DNA of 64,000 bases from Anaeromassilibacillus sp. An250 (GCF_002159845.1 NZ_NFJK01000008.1:62001-126000); one strand, 5' to 3'. Counted from the stretch's first letter, positions 9,247 to 18,707 are shown. The notes: generated from the letters alone by a model not told the origin. A program made the numbers and translations.

Positions 9247-10269
9247 TCAACCGAACTGTTTGAGGAACCGCACGTCGTTCTCATAGAACAGGCGCAGGTC
9301 GTCGATGTTGTAGCGCCGCATGACCACGCGCTCCAGGCCCATGCCGAGCGCGAAGCCGCTGTAGACTTCCGGATCGATGCCGCAGTTGGAGAGCACCTTC
9401 GGATGCACCATACCGCAGCCGAGGATCTCGATCCAGCCCTCGCCCTTGCACAGACGGCAGCCTTCGCCGTGGCAGTTGAAGCACTGCACGTCGACTTCGG
9501 CGCTCGGTTCCGTAAAGGGGAAGTGGTGCGGGCGGAAGCGGACGACGGAATCTTCGCCGTACAGACGCTTCACGAAGGTTTCCAGCGTGCCCTTCAGATC
9601 GGCAAAGGTGATCCCTTTGTCCACCACAAGGCCCTCGATCTGATGGAAGAGCGGGGAGTGGGTCGCGTCCACTGCATCGGAGCGGTAGACACGGCCGGGG
9701 GAGATGATGCGGATCGGCGGTTTCTGCTTTTCCATGACGCGCACCTGCACCGGGGAGGTCTGTGTGCGCAGGAGGATGTTTTCGTTGATATAGAAGGTAT
9801 CCTGCGTATCGCGCGCCGGATGGTCCTTCGGGATATTCAATGCCTCAAAATTATAATAATCATATTCGACTTCCGGGCCTTCTACAATGTCAAAGCCCAT
9901 GCCGACAAAGATTTCCTTGATCTCGTCCAAAACAATAGAGAGCGGATGCTTCACGCCCAGCTCGCGGTGTTTGCCCGGCAGGGTTACGTCGAGGCGCTCC
10001 TCTTCCAAACGTTTCTGGGTCGCCTGCGCCTTCAGCTCCGCGGCGCGCTTCGTCAGGTCGTCTTCGATAAACGCGCGAACCTTGTTGGCCAGTTCGCCGA
10101 TGACCGGGCGCTCTTCGGGAGAGAGCTTGCCCATCTGCTTGAGGATGGAGGTTACCTCACCTTTTTTCCCAAGATACTTGACGCGCAGGCTTTCCAGCGC
10201 TTGGGAGTCGCTTGCTTCCGCCAGCTCCCGCGCCGCATTCGCGCGGATTTCCTCCAGCTTCTGCTTCAT
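9247..10269 (-). CDS. pheS: Phenylalanine--tRNA ligase alpha subunit
   Basis: 340 residues. An N-terminal coiled-coil arm ([18 protein letters not shown]...) precedes the class II catalytic core with motif 2 ([22 protein letters not shown]) and motif 3 ([12 protein letters not shown]). The open frame extends upstream into the T-box leader, but the ATG at 10269 is the family start and has GAAAGGA 10 bases upstream. Expression depends on readthrough of the T-box terminator when tRNA-Phe is uncharged. Confidence 0.97.
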   Translation of the reverse strand: MKQKLEEIRANAARELAEASDSQALESLRVKYLGKKGEVTSILKQMGKLSPEERPVIGELANKVRAFIEDDLTKRAAELKAQATQKRLEEERLDVTLPGKHRELGVKHPLSIVLDEIKEIFVGMGFDIVEGPEVEYDYYNFEALNIPKDHPARDTQDTFYINENILLRTQTSPVQVRVMEKQKPPIRIISPGRVYRSDAVDATHSPLFHQIEGLVVDKGITFADLKGTLETFVKRLYGEDSVVRFRPHHFPFTEPSAEVDVQCFNCHGEGCRLCKGEGWIEILGCGMVHPKVLSNCGIDPEVYSGFALGMGLERVVMRRYNIDDLRLFYENDVRFLKQFG

Positions 10270-10311
10270 TGCGTAATCATTCCTTTCAAAACGATAAAGT
10301 ATTGGGACGAT

Positions 10312-10576
10312 AAACAAAAAACGCCTTCGCCCCTTCTCAAACATAAGGGACGAAGGCGTAAAACGCTCCGCGGTACCACCCTGATTCACATCGTTTTGCG
10401 CGATGTGCAGCTTTCCGGCCGATAACGGCGCCACCCGTCGCAGCCTACCAGAACACCTTCAGCCGCGCCGCTCCAAAGGGAACTTCCCTTTTCCCATGCA
10501 CAGGCCCGCTTACAGCCGGTGGCGCGCCCTCTCTGTCTGCTGGAAGAAAAGCTACTTTCCTTTTTCCTCGCGTTAT
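10312..10576 (-). ncRNA. T-box leader (tRNA-Phe-responsive) of pheST
   Basis: On the minus strand the leader contains AGGGTGGTACCGCGG (10368-10382), the diagnostic T-box sequence that pairs with the tRNA acceptor end. A strong terminator follows (stem 10322-10329 with 10351-10358, T-run at 10316-10320). Upstream are AGTA and CAGAGAG elements typical of stem I. A TTC triplet in the expected specifier zone (complement of 10480-10482) fits phenylalanine, though I could not fold stem I fully. Uncharged tRNA should stabilise the antiterminator. Confidence 0.92.
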
Positions 10577-10581
10577 TTTTT

Positions 10582-10610
10582 AATATAGCATCTTTTTTTT
10601 AAAAATACAA
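10582..10610 (-). promoter_or_regulatory. Promoter of the pheST T-box leader
   Basis: On the minus strand, TTGTAT (10605-10610) and TATATT (10582-10587) lie 17 bases apart. The -35 hexamer falls inside the last codons of the lacI-type gene, whose stop is at 10599-10601. Confidence 0.7.
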
Positions 10611-11630
10611 GCTTTTTTGCGGAATTTTCGGCGCTTCTTTCTCTGGGCACGGCCCGGTGGATTCCCGGATAATCAATTCGGGCCGCAAGAGCAATTTCCC
10701 AATGCTGACGCCGCCGATCAGCTCTTCCAGGAGCATAAAAGCGCTTTTGCCGAGTGAGACGCGGTCCTGCCGGACGGTGGTGAGGGCGGGGCACAGATGC
10801 TGGGCGATGGGGAGATCGTCAAACCCGATGACGCTGACGTCCTCCGGGACGCGCTTTCCCAGCCGCTTTAGCTCTGCGATCACGCCGGAGGCGATCAAGT
10901 CGCTGGCACAGACGATCGCGGTCGCACCGTGTTCGAGGAAGTGTGCAACGTGTTGTTTGGCGCAGTCCGCGACAAACCAGCCGTTTTGGACAAGGGCGGG
11001 GTCTACTGTGAGTTTATGGCGTTCCATCGATTCCAGGAAAGCGTCGTGCCGTTCCTTCGTGACCATGCTGTTCTTTGCGCCGTTTAAGAGCGCGATGCGC
11101 TTGTGGCCGCCGTCCGCCAGCAGGCGCACGGCCAGTTCAATCCCCTCGAAGCCGTCTGTGCCCACGCTTCCCACATGCCGGTTTTGGATGACATTGTCGA
11201 AGAGGACGGTTGGAACGCTTGTCTTATGGACTTGCGCTATGTAATCGTCATGCAAGGAAAATCCGAGCAAAAAAGCCCCGCAAAAGCCATTCTTGAGCAT
11301 GAAGGAGTCATATTTTTCCTCCGCCTGCATATTGAGATTGGTGGGGAGCACTGTGACGTCAAAGTGACGGCGCGCGGCGGCCAACTTGAATCCAACGATG
11401 ATTTCGTAGCCAAATTGGTCGATGCTGTTGTACTCCATATTTTCGATTAAAATGCAGACCTTGTGCGTCCCTTTGCGCTGGACACGTTTGACGGCATATC
11501 CCATCTCAACGGCAGTATCCAGAACAAGCTGGCGGGTTTCTTCGCTGATATCCTTGGCGCCGTTTAGCCCTTTGGAGACGGTGCTGGTCGCAATACCAAG
11601 TTTCTTTGCAATGTCTTTAATGGTTGCCAC
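10599..11630 (-). CDS. LacI family transcriptional regulator
   Basis: 343 residues. An N-terminal LacI helix-turn-helix (ATIKDIAKKLGIATSTVSKGLNG, residues 2-24) and hinge precede a periplasmic-binding-protein-like effector domain, with SDLIASGVIAELKRLGKRVPEDVSVIGFDDLP and a dimerisation end. The start is GTG with AGGAGGT upstream. It is divergent from malQ-glgP, and a repeated dyad CCAAGAGGA-x-TTGG occurs in the shared region, once exactly in the malQ promoter spacer. It is therefore probably the maltodextrin/glycogen repressor, with a maltose-type sugar as inducer (inference). Confidence 0.9.
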   Translation of the reverse strand: MATIKDIAKKLGIATSTVSKGLNGAKDISEETRQLVLDTAVEMGYAVKRVQRKGTHKVCILIENMEYNSIDQFGYEIIVGFKLAAARRHFDVTVLPTNLNMQAEEKYDSFMLKNGFCGAFLLGFSLHDDYIAQVHKTSVPTVLFDNVIQNRHVGSVGTDGFEGIELAVRLLADGGHKRIALLNGAKNSMVTKERHDAFLESMERHKLTVDPALVQNGWFVADCAKQHVAHFLEHGATAIVCASDLIASGVIAELKRLGKRVPEDVSVIGFDDLPIAQHLCPALTTVRQDRVSLGKSAFMLLEELIGGVSIGKLLLRPELIIRESTGPCPEKEAPKIPQKSLYF

Positions 11631-12033
11631 GACGGTACCTCCTGAAGAATGACCAAATATATCCCGTTATTGCGCCATGCCTTACGGCGGGGCTCCCGAA
11701 TGGGGGAGCGGCGCAGGGCTGAAAGATCCTGCGATGAGGCGGATCGGATTTTCGAATGGGATAATGGGATACGGAAAACACTTAGTTTTTAGTATATCCT
11801 GCCAAACGCTGGGTTGCAAGTGCTTTTTCAGAAGCACCGTTTGACGGATGAGAGGGAGCATTGGAAAATCGCTTCTGATGTTTCCAAGAGGAGTTGGTTC
11901 TGTTTCCGGTTGTTCCAGAACCGTAACGGAAGGCTTTTCAAATCACAAACATTCCGCAGCAAGTCCGAAAGAGAGAATCAAACAAAAACAGCCATAATTC
12001 ACAACAAATTCTAACGAAATGCCTCTATGTTAG
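11631..12033. other. Divergent regulatory region between the LacI gene and malQ
   Basis: About 400 bases without a convincing gene. It holds a GCTCCC/GGGAGC hairpin near 11690-11715 and a first copy of the putative operator (11884-11897). A 66-codon open frame at 11814-12014 has no ribosome site and is dismissed. Confidence 0.6.
11882..11899. promoter_or_regulatory. Upstream operator copy for the LacI regulator
   Basis: TTCCAAGAGGAGTTGGTT matches the operator in the malQ promoter in 13 of the 14 positions of CCAAGAGGAxTTGG. It is 159 bases upstream (about 15 helical turns), suitable for looping. Confidence 0.55.
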
Positions 12034-12062
12034 TTGACATTACCAAGAGGATTTGGTATCAT
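12034..12062 (+). promoter_or_regulatory. malQ promoter with operator in the spacer
   Basis: TTGACA (12034-12039), 17 bases, TATCAT (12057-12062). The dyad TACCAA-gaggat-TTGGTA (12041-12058) fills the spacer, so a bound LacI-type protein would block RNA polymerase. Confidence 0.8.
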
Positions 12063-12107
12063 ATCATGCGGTGAGATTTCGAATATTTTCGTGATTTAGG
12101 TGATTTT

Positions 12108-13604
12108 ATGCCAAATAAAAGGAAAGAATTGCCCCGCGGAGCGGGGATTTTGCTGCCGGTCAGCAGTTTGCCGTCCCCTTATGGGATCGGCGCATTGGGA
12201 AAGGCAGCCTTTGCGTTTATCGACTTCTTAAAGGAGGCCGGGCAGAAATACTGGCAGGTGCTCCCCGTGGGGCCGACCAGTTTTGGCGACAGCCCCTATC
12301 AGTCGTTTTCTGCGTTTGCGGGCAATCCCTATTTTATCGACTTAGATACTCTGCGGGAAGAAGGCTTGCTGGAACAGGCGGAGATCGACGCTTTTGACTG
12401 GGGAGACGCCCCGGACGATGTGAATTATGCAAAGATTTATCAATCCCGGTTCCAGGTGCTGCGGTCGGCTTTTCAGAGAAGCCGCCACAGGGATACGCAG
12501 GAGTATCGGGCGTTTTGTGAAGCGCAAGCCCTATGGCTGGAGGATTATGCCCTATATATGGCGTTGAAGGATTCCTTTGAGGGCCATGAATGGCTCCGTT
12601 GGCCGGAGAAGATCCGTCTGCGCGATGCAGAAGAGGTGGAGATCTGGTCTGGATTGCTGGAAGAGGAGCGGGATTTCTGGAAATTCTGCCAGTATAAATT
12701 TTTTGAACAGTGGGACCGCATCCGGACATATGCCAAACAAAACGGCGTGCAGATCATCGGCGATATCCCGATCTACGTCGCGTTGGACAGCGCGGACGTG
12801 TGGGTCCATGGGGAGTTGTTCCAGTTGGATGAGCAGCGCAGGCCCACCTGCGTGGCCGGCGTTCCGCCGGATGCGTTTTCCGAGACGGGCCAGCTTTGGG
12901 GCAACCCACTCTATGACTGGGAAGAGATGGAGCGCACGGATTTTGCCTGGTGGAAAGCGCGCATGGCGCATTCCGCCCGTTTGTACGACGTGATCCGCAT
13001 CGATCATTTCATCGGCACCGTGCGGTACTATGCCATCCCCTACGGGGCGACAACCGCTGCGGTGGGCGAGTGGCGGCAGGGGCCCGGCATGAAGCTTGTG
13101 AAGGCGATGGACTCCGCGGTCGGCAAGTCGAAGATCATTGCGGAAGACCTGGGGGCATTGGTCCCCGAGGTGCGCAAAGTGCTGAAACAGGCGGGATACC
13201 CCGGCATGAAAGTGATGCAGTTTGGGTTCGATTCGGATGCGCAAAACGAACACCTTCCGCACAATTATTCGCAGAACTTGGCCATTTACGGCGGCACGCA
13301 TGACAATGAGACGCTGGTGGGACGTTATGTGGAGAACCTATCGAAGGATTCCCGCTATGCCATGCGCTATTTGCAGGTACATCGCCGCAAGGATATCCCC
13401 AAGGCGATGGTCGTGGCGGGCTATGCGAGCGTGGCCAATACGGTTCTCTATCAGATACAGGATCTTTTGTTCCTGCCGAACAGCGCGCGGATGAATTTCC
13501 CCTCCACGCTGGGGGGCAATTGGCGCTGGCGGTTGGTGGACGGCCAGTTGACCGTCGAGCTGGCGGACTGGCTGCGCGGGCTGACGGAGATTTATGGAAG
13601 ATAA
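12108..13604 (+). CDS. malQ: 4-alpha-glucanotransferase (amylomaltase)
   Basis: 498 residues, GH77. Family blocks are visible in order: RGAGILLPVSSLPSPYGIGALG at the start, QVLPVGPTSFGDSPYQS, GDIPIYVALDSADVWV, VAGVPPDAFSETGQLWGNP, IRIDHF (catalytic Asp), IIAEDLG (acid/base Glu) and GTHDNET. It transfers alpha-1,4-glucan segments between maltooligosaccharides, releasing glucose. It lies 17 bases upstream of glgP, forming the standard maltodextrin pair, under the LacI-type operator. Confidence 0.97.
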   Translation: MPNKRKELPRGAGILLPVSSLPSPYGIGALGKAAFAFIDFLKEAGQKYWQVLPVGPTSFGDSPYQSFSAFAGNPYFIDLDTLREEGLLEQAEIDAFDWGDAPDDVNYAKIYQSRFQVLRSAFQRSRHRDTQEYRAFCEAQALWLEDYALYMALKDSFEGHEWLRWPEKIRLRDAEEVEIWSGLLEEERDFWKFCQYKFFEQWDRIRTYAKQNGVQIIGDIPIYVALDSADVWVHGELFQLDEQRRPTCVAGVPPDAFSETGQLWGNPLYDWEEMERTDFAWWKARMAHSARLYDVIRIDHFIGTVRYYAIPYGATTAAVGEWRQGPGMKLVKAMDSAVGKSKIIAEDLGALVPEVRKVLKQAGYPGMKVMQFGFDSDAQNEHLPHNYSQNLAIYGGTHDNETLVGRYVENLSKDSRYAMRYLQVHRRKDIPKAMVVAGYASVANTVLYQIQDLLFLPNSARMNFPSTLGGNWRWRLVDGQLTVELADWLRGLTEIYGR

Positions 13605-13621
13605 CCAGGAGGATTTGAGGG

Positions 13622-15961
13622 ATGAACACCTTTAAGTATGATATCTGTGAGGCGTTGGAGCTGGACTATGGAAAGACCATCCAAGAGGCCAGCACAGTGG
13701 AGCTGTACGACGCGGTTTCCAAAGCTATGATGAAGGCGGTCGCCGCCGATTGGAGGAAGCCTTATGAAGGCAAACAGGCGTGCTATTTTTCCGCAGAATT
13801 TCTGATTGGCCGCCTCATTTACAACAACCTGCTCAATTTGGGCTTGCTGGACCAGCTCGCGGAGCTGTTCAATGAGAATGGGATTGAGCTTTCAATCTTT
13901 GAGGACATCGAGGACCCGGCGTTGGGCAACGGTGGTTTGGGACGCTTGGCCGCCTGTTTCCTGGATTCAGCTGCCACACACAACATCCCGCTGAATGGCT
14001 ACGGGATTCGCTACAAATACGGCCTGTTTAAGCAATATTTTGAGAACGGATTCCAGCGGGAGACGGCGGACGATTGGCAGCGGTTTGGCGACCCGTGGTC
14101 CATCCGGCGAGAGAGCGAAAAGGTGCTGGTCGAGTTTAAGAACCAGCAGGTATATGCGGTGCCGTACGATATGCCGGTCATTGGGTACGGCGGAAAGCGG
14201 ATCAATACGCTGCGCCTCTGGCAGGCGGAACCCGTCAATGGATTCGATTTCCAGCTGTTTAACGAGCAGAAATACGACCGCGCGGTGCGGGATCGCGACG
14301 AGGCAGAAGCGATTTCCAGCGTGCTGTATCCAAACGACGACACGGACAAAGGGAAGCGCCTGCGTTTGAAACAGCAATATTTCTTCTCCAGCGCATCCCT
14401 CCAGGATATCCTGCGCCAATACAAACAGAAGCATGGGAATGATTTCGCAGCGTTCCCGGAGGAATATGCCATCCAGTTGAACGACACCCATCCGGTGGTC
14501 TCTATCGCAGAGCTGGTGCGGCTCTTGGCGGAGGAGGGCGTCCCGTTTGCCCGCGCTTTGAAGATTGCGCGGCAGACCTTTGCCTATACCAACCACACCA
14601 TCATGGCGGAGGCCCTGGAGAAGTGGGATGTGCGCCTGTTTAAGTCGGTGATCCCGCAGGTGTACCGCTATGTGGTGATGATCGATAAAGCCCTGCAAAA
14701 GGAGCTCGACGGCAAGGGGATTCAAGGGGAAGCCCAGGCGCCCTATCGGATCATCGACGGAGGGATGATCCACATGGCGCGGATGGCGATCTTTGCCACG
14801 CATTCCACCAACGGTGTGGCGAAAATCCACACGGAGATCCTCAAGAACACGGCGCTCAACGAATGGTACCGCTTGTATCCGGAGCGCTTCAACAATAAGA
14901 CCAACGGCATTACCCAGCGCCGTTGGCTGGCCCTGTGCAACCAGGAGCTTTCCGGGTTTATCACCGGCAAAATCGGCAGCGGCTGGATTACGGATCTCAC
15001 AAAGCTGAAGGGACTGGAAGCGTTCCAGGAGGATGCGGAGTTCTTGCGGCAATTTGCAGAGATCAAACAGATGAAAAAACAGGAGCTGGCGGCGTATGTG
15101 GAGAAGCACGACGGCGTCCGCCTGGACCCCAATTTCCTCTTCGATATTCAGGCAAAGCGCCTGCACGAATATAAGCGCCAGCTTTTGAATGCGTTTTCCA
15201 TCTTGGACATCTATTTTGGCCTGAAGGATGGACGGATCAAAGATTTTTATCCGACGGTCTTCCTCTTTGGAGCAAAGGCAGCGCCGGGGTATTTCCGCGC
15301 CAAGGGCGTGATCAAATACATCAATGAGATCGCCAAGCTGGTCAACCAGGATGAGGAGACCAAAGACCGCTTGCAGGTGCTGTTTGTGGCCAATTACAAT
15401 GTTTCCTATGCGGAGAAATTGGTCCCTGCGGCGGATGTCTCCGAACAGATTTCCACTGCCGGGACCGAGGCTTCCGGTACGGGCAATATGAAATTTATGC
15501 TCAATGGCGCCGTGACGCTGGGGACGTATGATGGCGCGAATGTGGAGATCGTTGAACAGGCAGGCAAGGAGAACAACTATATCTTTGGCGCCAGGGTGGA
15601 GGAGCTCGGGCAGATAGAAGCGGTCTATGATCCGAAAATGGTCTATGAGGCCTATCCGCGGATCCGCAGGGTAGTGGACACCCTCGTGGACGGGACCTTC
15701 AGCGACGGCGGGACCGGCATGTTCCAGGAGCTTTACGATTCCCTGCTCAAGGGCGCAAGCTGGCATAAGCCGGACAATTACTATCTCCTGCTCGATTTCC
15801 TGCCGTATTGCGACGCAAAACTCCAGGCCAATGCCGACTATCGGGACGACCGCATGGGTTTTACCCGCAAATGTTTGATCAACACCGCAAATGCGGGGAA
15901 ATTCTCCAGCGACCGCACCATCCTGGAATATGCCAAAGAGATTTGGCAGGTGGGCGAGTGA
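13622..15961 (+). CDS. glgP: Glycogen/maltodextrin phosphorylase
   Basis: 779 residues, GT35, slightly shorter than typical 800-840-residue enzymes because the N-terminal regulatory extension is short. Landmarks: LGNGGLGRLAACFLDS, QLNDTHPVV, FAYTNHTIMAEALEKW, KRLHEYKRQLLN and the PLP loop TEASGTGNMKFMLNG with K624 as the Schiff-base lysine. It phosphorolyses alpha-1,4-glucans to glucose-1-phosphate. The ribosome site AGGAGG precedes the ATG. It is coexpressed with malQ, so together they convert maltodextrin to glucose, glucose-1-phosphate and longer acceptors. Confidence 0.97.
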   Translation: MNTFKYDICEALELDYGKTIQEASTVELYDAVSKAMMKAVAADWRKPYEGKQACYFSAEFLIGRLIYNNLLNLGLLDQLAELFNENGIELSIFEDIEDPALGNGGLGRLAACFLDSAATHNIPLNGYGIRYKYGLFKQYFENGFQRETADDWQRFGDPWSIRRESEKVLVEFKNQQVYAVPYDMPVIGYGGKRINTLRLWQAEPVNGFDFQLFNEQKYDRAVRDRDEAEAISSVLYPNDDTDKGKRLRLKQQYFFSSASLQDILRQYKQKHGNDFAAFPEEYAIQLNDTHPVVSIAELVRLLAEEGVPFARALKIARQTFAYTNHTIMAEALEKWDVRLFKSVIPQVYRYVVMIDKALQKELDGKGIQGEAQAPYRIIDGGMIHMARMAIFATHSTNGVAKIHTEILKNTALNEWYRLYPERFNNKTNGITQRRWLALCNQELSGFITGKIGSGWITDLTKLKGLEAFQEDAEFLRQFAEIKQMKKQELAAYVEKHDGVRLDPNFLFDIQAKRLHEYKRQLLNAFSILDIYFGLKDGRIKDFYPTVFLFGAKAAPGYFRAKGVIKYINEIAKLVNQDEETKDRLQVLFVANYNVSYAEKLVPAADVSEQISTAGTEASGTGNMKFMLNGAVTLGTYDGANVEIVEQAGKENNYIFGARVEELGQIEAVYDPKMVYEAYPRIRRVVDTLVDGTFSDGGTGMFQELYDSLLKGASWHKPDNYYLLLDFLPYCDAKLQANADYRDDRMGFTRKCLINTANAGKFSSDRTILEYAKEIWQVGE

Positions 15962-16020
15962 CGTCTTTGGACAGCAAGGATGTTTTTCCGGCAAAATCGG
16001 ACGAGATCAAAAACCAGGAA

Positions 16021-16095
16021 TTGTAAAAAGCGCTGGAATATGGTACAATAATACAACTAGACTGTATTACCGGTGCAACCCCTGTGTTGCACCGG
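16021..16095 (+). promoter_or_regulatory. acpS-nnr promoter and leader hairpin
   Basis: TTGTAA (16021-16026), 17 bases, TACAAT (16044-16049). About 20 bases after the likely start is a perfect 10-bp stem, CCGGTGCAAC-ccctgt-GTTGCACCGG (16070-16095), without a following T-run, so it is a 5' UTR structure rather than a clear terminator. Confidence 0.65.
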
Positions 16096-16123
16096 CTGTA
16101 CGAAGATAGGCAGGGTACCGCGC

Positions 16124-16507
16124 ATGCTCATGGTGGGGATCGATCTGATTGAGATCAAGCGAATCAAAAAATCGATGCAAAATCCGCGTTTTTGTAAAAG
16201 GGTATTTGGACCCAGCGAATGGGCCTTTTTGCAGGAGCGCGGATTTTCCGCGCAAAGTGCGGCGGCCTCTTTCTGCGCAAAAGAGGCGTTTGCAAAGGCG
16301 CTGGGAACGGGAGTGCGCGGCTTTTCCCTTGCGGAAGTGGAGTTGCTGCGCGGAAGCTTGGGGGAACCGAGCCTGCATTTAAGCGGGGCAGCACGGCGCA
16401 TTGCACAAGAACGTGGCCTTACGTTTTCGGTGAGCGTGACGCACACCAAGGAGTATGCGGCGGCCGTCGTGATTGGCCAGCGCCAAGAGGATTCCTGCTG
16501 TTCATAG
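16124..16507 (+). CDS. acpS: Holo-[acyl-carrier-protein] synthase
   Basis: 127 residues. MVGIDLIEIKRIKKSM carries the Mg-binding Asp, and the second motif FCAKEAFAKALGTGVRGF contains the catalytic Glu/Lys. The ending SVTHTKEYAAAVVI is typical. It transfers phosphopantetheine from CoA to ACP. The frame is open further upstream, but the ATG at 16124 follows GGCAGGG and matches the family start. Next to it is the NAD(P)HX repair gene, a frequent pairing in Firmicutes. Confidence 0.94.
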   Translation: MLMVGIDLIEIKRIKKSMQNPRFCKRVFGPSEWAFLQERGFSAQSAAASFCAKEAFAKALGTGVRGFSLAEVELLRGSLGEPSLHLSGAARRIAQERGLTFSVSVTHTKEYAAAVVIGQRQEDSCCS

Positions 16508-16564
16508 AGCAAAAATGCTTCTATTGTGCCCGGAGCAGTCCGGATAAAAAGGAGAGGTACATAG

Positions 16565-18100
16565 ATGAAGGTATTGAATGCGGAACAGACCCGCAATCTG
16601 GAAAAGAACGCCGTCCGGTCGGGAATCAGCTATTTGCAGTTGATGGAAAACGCAGGCGCGGCCGCCGCGCGCTTTATCAAGAAGCGTTTCCCGGTTGACC
16701 AGAAGCACATTGTGGTGCTTTGCGGAAAAGGGAACAACGGCGGGGACGGCTTTGTCGCTGCGCGCCATCTTGCGGAACTGGGGGCGAAGGTGATTGTAGT
16801 CCTCACCGAGGGACAGCCCGGCACCGAGATCGCACAGGAGATGTTTGAAAAGCTCTCTGGCACAACGGTCAAAACAGTCAATTATCTGGAAACTCCGGAG
16901 ATCATTGCGCCGATGCTTTCTTCTGCGGACTATATTGTGGATGCAATCTATGGGATTGGCTTCCACGGTTCGGTTCCGGAATATTTGCATCCGCTGTTTA
17001 TCGTGGTAAAGAGCTGCACGGCGACCGTGATCTCCCTGGATATTCCCAGCGGCGTGATCTGCGACACTGGCGGGATTGAGGGAAAATGCATCCGTGCAAA
17101 TTACACGGTTTCGTTTACCACCTTAAAGAACGCGCACCTCTTACAGCCCGGAAAGACGTACTGCGGGCAAGTGGCCGTGGTCCCGGTGGGCATCACGGCT
17201 GCGATGGTCAACCGCCAGCCGACCACCTTGGAGGTGACAGAGCAGAATGTGGCGCGCGCCATGGTGAAGCCGCGCAAGCCGGAGAGCAACAAGGGCAGTT
17301 ATGGCCGCCTGCTTTGTGTATGCGGCAGCGTGGGCATGGCCGGCGCAGCGGTTTTGAGCGCGAAGGCAGCCATCCGCTGTGGAGCTGGGTTGGTAAACGT
17401 CGCATTGCCGTCGGCGATTTATCCCATTGTGGCGTCCCAGGTGGTCGAACCGGTCTACACGCTCCTGAACCACTTGCCGAACGGTTCGCTCTCTGGGGAG
17501 AGTGAGCGCAACTTGCTGTCCTTCCTCTCGCGTTCGACGGCCTGCTTAATTGGCTGTGGACTGGGGAAATCCGCTGCTTCGGTGGCGCTGGTGACCAAGC
17601 TGCTGGCGACGGCAAAATGCCCCCTGGTGATCGACGCGGATGGCATAAATATCATCGCGGAGCATATAGATATTTTGAAAACAGCAAAGGGGCCGGTCAT
17701 CATGACGCCGCATCCCGGCGAGATGGCGCGCCTTCTCAAGACCAATGTCGCGGATGTGCAGGCGCACCGCTTGGAATATGCGCGGAGCTTTGCGGCGGAA
17801 CACAATGTAACCATGGTGCTCAAAGGCGCCGGGACCATTGCGGTTTCTCCGGAGGGAAAGGCGTTCCTCAATATCACAGGAAACCCCGGCATGGCAAAGG
17901 CGGGCAGCGGCGATGTGCTGGCTGGCATGATCGCTTCGTTTGTCGCCCAGGGGGTGCAGCCGTTGACAGCAGCTGCTGGCTGCGTATACCTGCATGGCAT
18001 GGCCGGAGACCGCTGTGCGCAGCGGCTTTCCAAGTGCGCGATGCTCCCGTCGGACATGATTGAAAAGCTTCCGGAGCTGTTTTTAGAAATCGAACGATAG
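16565..18100 (+). CDS. nnr: Bifunctional NAD(P)H-hydrate epimerase / ADP-dependent dehydratase
   Basis: 511 residues. The N-terminal YjeF domain (about 1-210; LMENAGAAAARFI, GKGNNGGDGFVAARHL, DAIYGIGFHG) epimerises damaged NAD(P)HX. The C-terminal ribokinase-like domain (about 235-505; GSYGRLLCVCGSVGMAGAAVLSAKAAIRCGAGLV, MTPHPGEMARLL, KAGSGDVLAGMI) dehydrates the S-form. The start has AAAGGAGAGG upstream. It is 57 bases after acpS and 15 before the lipoprotein gene, probably one operon. Confidence 0.96.
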   Translation: MKVLNAEQTRNLEKNAVRSGISYLQLMENAGAAAARFIKKRFPVDQKHIVVLCGKGNNGGDGFVAARHLAELGAKVIVVLTEGQPGTEIAQEMFEKLSGTTVKTVNYLETPEIIAPMLSSADYIVDAIYGIGFHGSVPEYLHPLFIVVKSCTATVISLDIPSGVICDTGGIEGKCIRANYTVSFTTLKNAHLLQPGKTYCGQVAVVPVGITAAMVNRQPTTLEVTEQNVARAMVKPRKPESNKGSYGRLLCVCGSVGMAGAAVLSAKAAIRCGAGLVNVALPSAIYPIVASQVVEPVYTLLNHLPNGSLSGESERNLLSFLSRSTACLIGCGLGKSAASVALVTKLLATAKCPLVIDADGINIIAEHIDILKTAKGPVIMTPHPGEMARLLKTNVADVQAHRLEYARSFAAEHNVTMVLKGAGTIAVSPEGKAFLNITGNPGMAKAGSGDVLAGMIASFVAQGVQPLTAAAGCVYLHGMAGDRCAQRLSKCAMLPSDMIEKLPELFLEIER

Positions 18101-18115
18101 ACCGGAGGGATGCCC

Positions 18116-18643
18116 ATGCGCAGGGCAGCGCTGTTCCTACTCCCATTGCTCGCTTGTTTGCTGTCCGCTTGTACGGCTGCGGTCCAACCGCTGGAACCCG
18201 CGGACTTGGTGTTCCATTTTTCGTGTAAGGCGGAGATCACTTCGGGGGAAACGCAGGTTTCCTGTGAGGTGGACCGCACCGGGCCGGGAATCCTGCGCGT
18301 GTCCATTGTGAAACCGGACGATCTATCCGGCATGGATTACTATTGGAGCGGCGAGGGATTCAGCGTCGCCTATGCTGGGTTGGAAGCGCAGAGCGATGCT
18401 TGTACGCTTCCGCAGAACAATTTCGCTTTGATTTTGCAGCAGACCTTGGATTATGCCTGCCGCCCGGATGTGCTGACCGCAGGGCAGGACGGCGTATTCA
18501 GCGGAAGCTTTGATGGGTGTGACTTTTCTCTGACGGCAAACGCGGAGACGGGGCAGATCGAGTCGCTCTCCATCCCACAGAAGGAGTTTACAGCGCAGTT
18601 CCTTTACGACCCGCCAGCAGAACGGACGTTGCTTGTAAAATAA
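18116..18643 (+). CDS. Putative lipoprotein (possibly LolA-like fold)
   Basis: 175 residues. The N-terminal signal with lipobox LLSAC (cysteine near residue 20) indicates a membrane-anchored lipoprotein outside the cell. The rest is beta-rich (VFHFSCKAEITSGETQVSCEVDRTGPGILRVSIVKPD), compatible with a LolA/LppX-like half-barrel, which is inference. The ATG at 18116 is chosen because GGAGG lies 7 bases upstream; the ATG at 18110 abuts it. It is the third gene after acpS and nnr. Confidence 0.75.
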   Translation: MRRAALFLLPLLACLLSACTAAVQPLEPADLVFHFSCKAEITSGETQVSCEVDRTGPGILRVSIVKPDDLSGMDYYWSGEGFSVAYAGLEAQSDACTLPQNNFALILQQTLDYACRPDVLTAGQDGVFSGSFDGCDFSLTANAETGQIESLSIPQKEFTAQFLYDPPAERTLLVK

Positions 18644-18707
18644 TAGGTATAGAGATCAATGGAAAATCTTAAAAATAGTAGATGCTCAGTTTATAGGAGA
18701 CTAAATA

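Noticed and set aside
11814-12014. 66-codon frame upstream of malQ
   Set aside because: No ribosome site, and it covers the operator region.
13967-15994. 675-codon open frame antisense to glgP
   Set aside because: Shadow of glgP codon usage; no start context and no recognisable fold.
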